64,000 nucleotides of DNA from Mesorhabditis belari (Eukaryota; Nematoda; Chromadorea; Rhabditida; Rhabditidae): assembly GCA_958450365.1 (NCBI GenBank), contig CAUEEP010000866.1, positions 361,248 to 425,247 of the forward strand, in the 5' to 3' direction. Made by a program: the position numbers and the translations under genes. The notes below the pieces were generated by a model, which searched no databases, was not told the DNA's origin, and saw only the letters and a program-made list of their open reading frames with translations. Each line of letters begins with the position of its first letter. Positions within the stretch are counted from its first letter, which is position 1. Positions 56,455 through 64,000 of the stretch are shown one piece after another.

Positions 56455-56945
56455 ACATGAAGGTAATGGCAACTAGTAAAGTTCATGCTTCATGCCGCTT
56501 TTCATGCCGAGAAAATTCATGCACAGTTACCTTTAACTTTTTCTGAAAGTTACTAATGTGTTATACGTGTAATTTTTCTAGAGGTTGCGCTCCACTTTTT
56601 TAGTTTTCTTACTGATTTTGTGTGCGTACGACGTTTCAGCGTTAGATAGATTTACGCAATTATAGGATAGCTTTTAACAGCTTGGCCAGGGCTTTTCTAA
56701 TCCTGTTTCGGTTTATTTTTTATAACCTATCTAACGCTTAAACAGGGCGCACACAAAATCCAGCAAGTAAGCCAAAAAACCAAAGAAAATTAACGTAGAA
56801 CTTAGTATTTTTTTAGAAAAATTGGAAGGTAACTGAGCATGAATTTTTCTCGGTATGAATTTACTGGAGTGTGCCGAGCATGGCATGGAACTTTTCGGCA
56901 TGAAAAACGACATGAATCATGAACACTTCAGCATGAAGGCTGAAT
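56455..56945. mobile_element. MITE with TTCATGC inverted repeats
   Basis: Inverted arms share ATTCATGC..AGTTACCTT and the complement AAGGTAACTGAGCATGAAT, and further in GCGTTAGATAG and its complement. No coding content. It lies directly where the C-terminal exons of the adjacent minus-strand receptor should be. Confidence 0.6.
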
Positions 56946-56973
56946 TTTATTAGTTTAAGGGCAATTGTTGGAT

Positions 56974-57655
56974 TTAGCTTTCATATAGACTTACCACAGT
57001 GGTGATCTCTGGAGCAAATACGCAAACTAAAATCTCGAGGGCCAGCGCTCCGGTGAAGTTAAGTGTAGGAGGAGCGACAAGTCGAGTGTATACCAATCCA
57101 TGCAGTCGGATCATTTTGCAATGAAAGCAAACTCTCGGAATTCCTAAACCATTCAGAGTCCACAATCCACAAACGTCTTGCCAGATTAGTAAGACCTTAC
57201 ACAATAATCTCGGCAATCCTCTGGCATTTGGTGGATTTTCAATGTCAATCGCTCCAATGAACCAAGCTGGTGGCACTATTGCCAAATAGTGAATGAGAAT
57301 AAGCAATAACAGGACAAGTGGAAATCTATGAATTGGAAGTAGTTTAAATGGAATCTTACTTCAGCCATTGATCATCGGGCAAGAGTACTTGTTGTCGATA
57401 CAGAAAGCATTGAAAAGTGGCGACAATCGTATTTCCCGACCAAAAACCAAGCCAATTTTCCTTGAAAAGCAATTGAGTTTTTGAGTAATGGGGAGAACAG
57501 AGGGTTTAGCAAGTCTTTTTAATTTGAGCTTACTCACAAATAAAGCCCCTTTTCCATCAAATGAGTAGATTGGATTTCCATAGAGAGAATGCCATACCCA
57601 CTTAAAGCTTGGAGCAGGAAAGTAAAGCTCAACAACGCATCCGTGCAGAAAGGAG
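56974..57655 (-). CDS. srh/sri-like receptor, truncated at both ends
   Basis: Minus-strand exons: about 57655-57538 (LHGCVVELYFPAPSFKWVWH, TM2 region), 57460-57360 (WLGFWSGNTIVATFQCFLYR, then QQVLLPDDQWL) and 57325-56974 (FPLVLLLLILIHYLAIVPPA, a TM4 helix, then a loop and a TM5-like LNFTGALALEILVCVFAP). The 'CFLYRQQ' after TM3 is like the Sri/Srh receptor classes. TM1 is not found upstream and TM6-TM7 are not found downstream, where the MITE at 56,455-56,945 begins. Probably a pseudogene. Confidence 0.45.
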
Positions 57656-58254
57656 GTTCATATATTGAAGACCAAAACTAAAGGTAGATTGCAGAAGGCA
57701 ATTCTGACTCCAAGCCAAGATAGGTCATAACATGACCAAGGTTAGATCCAGGCCTGAAGTTTTAGAGGGTCATGCAAAGCCATAACCTGACTTCTTACCT
57801 GTATTTGATTTGTCTGGCTTAGCCGGATATTACCTTGATCTTGCTTATCCGATATATTCTTCTTTCAAATTACAAGCCATTTATTCTGGTAATAAGATTT
57901 ACCTGATACCACGAATATACCATCTGTAGCATCTCATTTGTTTTGGAGAAGCGTAAACAATCAAAAAAGCAGTAAAGAGATTAAAGCAAAGGTAATATTC
58001 CAGTAATAGTTTCAAAATGGAGAAATATTGTGGGATTCTCATGGACTATTAGATTCATTAGTAAGAAAAGAGAAAACATCGATAAGTCTATTTGTCATCA
58101 AATAAGAACGTGAGTAAGAGAATCGATGGGGGAATCAGGCAAGTGTTTTTTATTATCGGGTTGCTCCATACAAGCTTTGTCTTTCAGAAATTCTTATATT
58201 CTCAGGTACACCTGTTAATTTTACAGACACATAACTTGTAATGAATGTTGTGTT

Positions 58255-58420
58255 ACTAATTGTAAAAATGGGAGTTGGAACTAGAGCGAATCAAAAAACT
58301 TTGTCCGCCACCGGGGCTCGAAGCCATGATCTTTCGTTTGTTAAGGAAGCTTTGCCCCAACAACCATTACACCACAACGCATCTGGTCACCAAGGCTACT
58401 CCAGAGGGGTTTTTACTTGG
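58255..58420 (-). repeat. tRNA-derived SINE-like repeat
   Basis: The minus strand reads GCGTTGTGGTGTAATGGTTG (A box), GGCTTCGAGCCCCGG (B box) and TTTGATTCGCTCTAGTTCCA after it. It matches the copies at 22,893 and 49,345, including sequence on both sides of the tRNA part. Sequence near 58,603 (TTTCTGGCACACTGAATTTC) also recurs near 12,336. Confidence 0.65.
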
Positions 58421-59389
58421 GGTAATCTGAACTATGAATTTCCAGGCCAGACCAAGTCAAAGCTAAACCTAACTAAGGGCACTCGAGACATAACTCATTT
58501 TGTTCGGATTTTTGCGCTGATTACCAATATGTGGTTTTTGTGTAAATGGGATGGAAATCGGTCAAAAATGGCCTCTAAGTCAATGAATTTTGACAGCTTT
58601 TCTCGAATTTCTGGCACACTGAATTTCCATTCCGCCAGTCTGCTTTCTTTAGCCACATTCTTTGCTTTGTGGGCTTGAAGCGTAGGATGGGTGTTACAGC
58701 GTGTAAACTTTTTCCTGTCTGTTTCGGATCCGCTTGCGGGCCAACATTTGCACGAAATGATTGTAAATGCATTTTGTCATTTCTTATTCTTATTTTTATG
58801 TACTTTGAATTAAATTAGGCCCACTTGACAACTACATTACCAAAAGAATGCGCCACGCAATTTTCACCCTGTAGTAATTGAAATTAGTTAAAATTACACC
58901 AAATTCTTGTCAGTACAAAACTTTGTGATCTCTGCTTTGGACCCAAGACTTGAGCATTGAATTAAAATGTCACAAATGACTTCTTGATTATGCAAAAAAG
59001 TCCTTTTTTTGAAGAAGAGGTGGAGTACGGAGGGTAAGCGGATGAAAACTTTGAACATGTAATCTTTTGGGTGGATTCACTGTTCACTTCAGAAGCATTA
59101 AAGGTTACACGATAAAACTGTTGAGGCCTTTTTTCTGTGATTGTCATTGAACATTTTGGTGGAAAATCAGGAAATCAGACTTTTCTTTCTTTTTCTCTTT
59201 CTTTCTTTATTGATTATGATCAGGTTGTTTTCTATGTATTTCAAATTCAATCAAGGTTATTTTTAAAATGTTGCCCTGTCTTTGCGAAGAGCATTCGCTG
59301 TCTTGGATTTTCTCTTTAATTTGTCAAATATTGCTCTTGTTTTTGCAAACTTTTTTGCTTTTTAGGCATAATATTTGTTTTTGTTTCGC

Positions 59390-60400
59390 TCGACAAGATG
59401 GATGAGCAAATATTTAAATCAGAACTGCCATATTCTTTGAATTCAAGTCAAACAGAAGCTACAGGAATGCCATCCAGAACATTTTGTTCTGTTTTTGGAG
59501 GAAGCTGCTCTTCCTTCCAAACAATGTTGTGTTTGGTACGATCGCTTCAAAACAGGAAACGAGTCATTGGAAGATGTACCACATGGAAAGCCGCCGATTA
59601 CTTTGGACGATCAGCTGTTACTGCGAGGTCGACTTGGATCCATCCGCAAAGTGTAGAAAACTGCTTAGAAAGTTCGGATGCACTCGTAGTACACCATTTG
59701 CACGTTCTTGGGAAATCATATCGAAGCGGGAAATGGCTCCCCACGACCTCACTGGTGCCCACAAAGTCACACAAGTCACCTTGAGCTCTGTTCTTCCTAC
59801 GTAAAGCTAGCCATCGTGACTTTTGGAAGTATTTTTTGATATCTGATGAGACTTGGCTTTCGTATGAAGAAAATATTCAACTCTATGGACAGTGGCTGAG
59901 TTCGAAGCAGACCTCTCATCCTATCCCAAAGCCTCCGAAAAGGATTATGTTTTTTTGTGTGGTGGAATGCTAAGGGATTGGCTCATTTTTGAAATATTAG
60001 ATAAGAGAGACACTGTTGACGGAAGATTTTTATGCACAACAAATGGGTCAGTCCGATCCAGCATTGAGGAAAAGAGGATCGATCCATCGAAGGTCAGATT
60101 TCTTCACAACAATGCTAGGCCTCACATTTCAAGATCGTCACGAACAAATCTGATAGGATTGAGCTGGAAACTCTTCCACCCACACCATACAGCCCTGATC
60201 TAGCCCCATCGGATTACCACTTCTTTCGATTGTCAATGGGAAACAAGCAGTTTTCTGGACAGCAGTTCAAACAAAAGCAGGACATCGAAAATTGGGTTGC
60301 CGCTATTTTTGCCTCCTAAAAATCTTCAATTTGAGGACGGTATTCGTGATTTAAGGGTAACGTTGGAAAGTTATTAATGCCTCTGGTGAATACATTTGAT
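59390..60400 (+). mobile_element. Decayed mariner element
   Basis: The plus strand contains mariner transposase pieces in several frames. They are VVHHLHVLGKSYRSGKWLP (about 59,690), ISDETWLSYEENIQLYGQWL with the first aspartate (about 59,840), and VRFLHNNARPHISRSS, where asparagine replaces the second aspartate (about 60,085). A C-terminal region follows near 60,180-60,250. Many frameshifts. No clear termini were found. Confidence 0.7.
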
Positions 60401-61380
60401 TTTGAAAGTGTTTAAATAAATTTTCTGTTATGTTAAAAATTATCAAAAATAACCTTTCATATTTGCCAAGCTAATATTTTGGCTACCTTTTCTGTTGTTT
60501 AATTTCTTGATAAAGAAATTTGGCTTTATAACAATCAGACTAACTTGCAAACTTTTAAGTTTTAACACTAAATAAATAATTCTTTGATTTTTGAGGCCTG
60601 GATCTCCTTTTTGTTGACTGGCTCAGCTTAGTCGACTAATTATCGTTGAATTCTACACTTTTTTTAGGTTTTGATCAGATTAATGCATTCCCCAAGCAGA
60701 CATAGAACTAGACTCGACTCTTGCAAACAAAACTAATCTGCTTTTCTTCTAATGTTTTTTGATCAGCAGTACATGTCCAATCCAATGTCCAATGTCCTGT
60801 TACAGAATTTGAGAGGGAATTGCTATGCGGTAAACTTGCTGAGAACTTTCATAGAAAAACAAATAGTTAGCAGTCTCAAATTGTTGTTTTATTGGAAAGA
60901 CACCTCAAGCACCGGATTTGTACTTGGGGCGATTTGGCGAGAATAAGTGTAATTCTAGATGGTGGACATTTGGTGTCAATACACAGTGATGATGTGAGCG
61001 TGAGCTGAGCTGAGCAGATTCAGCCAAACTTTAGGAGAACGCTTTCGTCCACGATTTGGTCACCGCATTCTCCACTGCTCAAGTGCCACCGAGCCACCGA
61101 GGACATGAATCGGATTATTTCTGTGTCCAGCGAGCATGAATTGATGGAAGATGGATCCATTGTTAACTCCACAAAATTATAATGGTATCACACTTTTGTA
61201 TCAACTTGATAACCAATCGAAATCAACTTTGGACCACTGGGATGCGTCACCACCAGGTGCAGCTGCCTGCAAAGTCTGCTTTGGCACTCAAATAATCACT
61301 CAGGATATCATCCTGGAAATGGACATACAGTTTGTGTTAAAAAAAATCGGGATATTTTTTGATATTTAAGTATTGCCTCT
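60400..61380. other. Intergenic, no gene seen
   Basis: AT-rich DNA with short open stretches but no splice chain, domain or repeat structure that I can support. Confidence 0.4.
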
Positions 61381-61640
61381 GAGCAGGCCATGACAAGAAA
61401 GATGCAGATGTGCTAGACTGGCAATCCAAGGCGATCATAGATCAGGCTAGGGGGGCGGGGACCATCGCCCGATCGGCAATAGGTGGGACGCTCAGGAGTG
61501 GCAGGAGACGGCTAGGGCTGCAGCCACCGCCAGCACAAGCAAGTCGAGGAACTCCGGACCACGAACAACCTAGATAGGGAAACACTGGATGACAATAGCA
61601 GGGATAGAGAAATGTGGAAGTAGGTTGGCAGTTGCATAAA
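61380..61640. other. GC-rich block of unknown origin
   Basis: This stretch is far more GC-rich than its surroundings (for example GGCTAGGGGGGCGGGGACCA at 61,445). One plus-strand frame reads DVLDWQSKAIIDQARGAG and TIARSAIGGTLRSGRRRLGL before it breaks. It may be a retroelement scrap. From 61,830 to 62,570 nothing recognisable is seen. Confidence 0.35.
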
Positions 61641-62576
61641 TAAGAACACCCCCAAGTGCGAAGACAGAATCAAAAACAAATTAATTAGCCTGTTGGAATT
61701 TTTGCTAAATTTTATTCTCAATTTATCTGAAAACGACCTTTGTCTGCAAGTTGCCGAATACAGCGACGACAATTGGATCGAACTGACAGCAAAGAACCAG
61801 TGGGATGGAAAATACACTAAGCAAAGATAAAATCTCTTGCATGTTTTAGATGATAATAAAGTAATATACAGTATCTTCCAATGCGTTATACAGCTTGAAC
61901 TAGACTAAATTCTTGTCCAATATCAGCAAAGAGCAACAATCAAACCTTTGCAAGCCACAGCAAGCTTGCACTTTTAGTAAAGCTGACAAATTCTATCCAG
62001 CAAACTTTGACCCAGCGCGATCTTAGACTTGGTTGATGGTTTCCCGAGACAAAACTGTTTAACAAAGAGATTGGCTTGAGATATTAGTATATATGGTAAA
62101 ATTGACTAAAGAGTTCAACTTATTTGTTAGTCCTTTCCAATCAAGTGAATCCACGCATAAACAGGCACCTCAATACAAAAAGTGCTTAACCCTGATGTTT
62201 GCCTGAATGAAGCAATTGATCAAAGCGTTAATGACGCTATTTGTTTTAAAGAGGTGTTCCCGAAAGCATTTCCGCAAACTATAGGATAATCGCCTAGTTG
62301 AATGGATTAGGGATTTCCTGAGACAAAGCCCGGATTTTTCGCTTCAAAGAACAGCACAACAAGGGTATCAGAAAAAGAGATTAGTGTTTTTCACACACAA
62401 TTGTAATTTCCTCGCTTAAGTGAGTCAGTTTCTCAAGGTTTCCAGAGTTCAAGTAAACTATTTTGCAATTCTCATTCAATTGTTCCCGTCCGTTAGTAGT
62501 CCTGTCATTCTGAATAAACATTTTAGTCTGCTTTTGAATGCTGAACCTAAAATCTTTCCCTTTTAGATTGGAAAAT

Positions 62577-63050
62577 AATGCTGAGTCATCTGAATCCCAG
62601 TCATTTTGTTGTATTCTTTACTGGCGCTTTTGCAGTGATCGCCAACTCGATTTTGATCCCTTTGGAAGTAAAATACATGGTTTGTTTACAATCTCTAGTT
62701 GCAATCCAAAATTTTATTTTTAGTAATATTTATTGTATTCCAATTTGAATTCGTTAGCTCCAGCTATCTTACTTGATGGCAAAGTTTGTTTCAGTCGACA
62801 GAATTTGGCCGCTACAAGAGTATTTGATGATTATGTTCATACGATCAACATCATTTATCCACTTTTAAATTTGATTTTGATGCCAGTAAGTCTCTTAGCT
62901 AATAAAGAGCCAATCTCACTGGTTTTTCAAAATTTACAACAACTTTTACTCGTCTTCCTAGCGGATCTTCATGTTGTCGGCCATGCTTTCGTCTTTTTCG
63001 TCGCCAGTCCTTTTGGTGCCTATTTTAATCAATCCACTGGACAGGTGAGT
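62577..63050 (+). CDS. Possible receptor exons (membrane helices)
   Basis: An ATG at about 62,577 opens HFVVFFTGAFAVIANSILIP, a TM1-like helix with the small-Asn pattern, ending near a GTTTGT donor at about 62,680. After a TTTCAG near 62,795 come INIIYPLLNLILMP and then, in the same frame, LLLVFLADLHVVGHAFVFFV ending at a GTGAGT near 63,044. Helices and exon sizes fit a nematode serpentine receptor, but no family motif is seen and the rest of the gene is missing. Confidence 0.3.
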
Positions 63051-63489
63051 TAAATGCTGAAGAAGATATTTCATTCCATCAATTTTAAGTTCTTGATACT
63101 ATTCTGGATAATGCTATACGATCAGCGCTAATTTTTGATCGTTTTCATTTTCTCTATCGATACGTCGCCACCCGCCGGTGAGTTCTCGCACAAAATTGTA
63201 GCTGAGAAAGTTGAGTCATAAGGAACTGAAATAGTTTGAGAGATCTTTTTGTCGCAAAGAAAGCTGAAAGCAAAGAACCTTATTTACATACAACAGGTTT
63301 TGATCAGTAAAAAGTACGTATAGAACTTGCGGGATATTGTGCCCAAATACAGGGTGTTGACAATTACGTGCGCGCAAGCATCAGCATCATAGTTTTTAAA
63401 CACAAATGTATAAAAACATTACTACTCATCTTTTTGTATTTTAATATTCTTTTATCGTGGTCTAATAATTTTTGTTTAAAAAGTTGTTT

Positions 63490-64000
63490 TCTAGGTCATA
63501 ACCAAAGACGTGCGTAGTCGAGGACGCAATCGCACAGCTGGCGACGAGCGGCATGAGAACTCGTCGGTCGCATCGAGGCTTGGGGTATCTGAGGACCGTC
63601 CAGAAGAGTAGTAAAGCAATGGAAAGATGAGGGCATGTTCGGTCAGAAGCCCGGGAAGAGGACCAAGAGGACAAGATAAAGCTTACCGAAAGATGCGTGG
63701 GATCATCAAGAGATCGAGCGAAAAAGACGATCGTAGTTTGAACAGATGGCAAAGTAGCTTCAAATTTCGCGTTTCTCGGTTCAATCGATAGTGAAAATAA
63801 GGCTCGGACTTCCGAAGTTATCGACTGTTAAACGGGCAAGTGCTCACCGATCAAGCCAAGCAAAACCGGAAGAATGCAAGAAATTGCGAGGCTTTTTCAA
63901 GGTGCGGCGCATTGACGTGTTCTTTTTGGTCAGATGAGGAAGATTTTCACCTTGGAAGTGGCTAGAAACTCACAAAATCACCGTCAACTTTCTCAGTCCA
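63490..64000 (+). mobile_element. Tc1/mariner-superfamily transposase fragment
   Basis: The plus strand gives transposase-like pieces in shifting frames: IVKIRLGLPKLSTVKRASAH with a following ECKKLRGFFKVRRIDVFFLV, the region leading to the first catalytic aspartate, and then WLETHKITVNFLS at the window edge. It continues beyond the window. Confidence 0.45.

Noticed and set aside
58241..58678. 145-codon plus-strand open frame
   Set aside because: It runs through a tRNA-derived repeat and unrelated flank, so it is not a gene.

Overview
The window looks like a gene-rich but transposon-riddled accessory region of a rhabditid nematode chromosome. The grounds are: AT-rich DNA; short introns bounded by GT(A/G)AG and TTTTCAG; several nematode-type serpentine chemoreceptor genes or fragments; a tandem F-box pair; a two-domain C-type lectin; a GT92 (DUF23) glycosyltransferase; a Ly6/uPAR-type small membrane protein; and Tc1, mariner and pogo-like elements with many derived MITEs. 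No homology search was possible. Family calls rest on motifs read by eye, and exon joins were traced by hand from splice sites and reading phase.

Layout. 0-7 kb: terminal exon of a probable carbohydrate sulfotransferase, two MITEs, an srx-like receptor (-), an LU-domain (Ly6/uPAR) gene (-), a receptor-like fragment (-). 6.6-7.9 kb: dead Tc1 element. 8.1-11.5 kb: five-exon gene for a 769-residue DUF4781-like protein (-). 12.6-14 kb: PaREP1-like gene (-) with a MITE in its first intron. 15.5-33 kb: the most unusual part, a minus-strand tandem array of paralogous genes, each with one signal-peptide exon, mini-exons of 42-63 bases all in phase 2, and products rich in Asp/Glu and in basic RVRR, RERR and EKR motifs. 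One member carries a single 2,454-base exon made of about 68 tandem 36-base units, each encoding a 12-residue repeat ending in RERR. The array also contains relics, a chimeric junction, a Tc1 insertion with long inverted arms, and a small unrelated secreted-protein gene on the plus strand. 34-36 kb: C-type lectin (+). 36-40 kb: two F-box paralogues (-) with nested MITEs. 39.8-41.1 kb: inverted mariner pieces followed by about 500 bases of near-homopolymer sequence that may be an assembly fault. 41.6-43 kb: srh-like receptor (+). 43.9-47.7 kb: GT92 glycosyltransferase (-). 48-64 kb: sparse, with receptor fragments, a small secreted protein, a pogo-like element, tRNA-derived repeats and mariner relics.

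The array genes share a signal peptide, a TATA-bearing promoter block and exon phase, so they are probably co-expressed secreted precursors cut at basic sites into many short peptides. The C-type lectin, small secreted proteins, F-box genes and chemoreceptors nearby are classes that typically turn over fast in nematodes. A role in defence or signalling is inference only.
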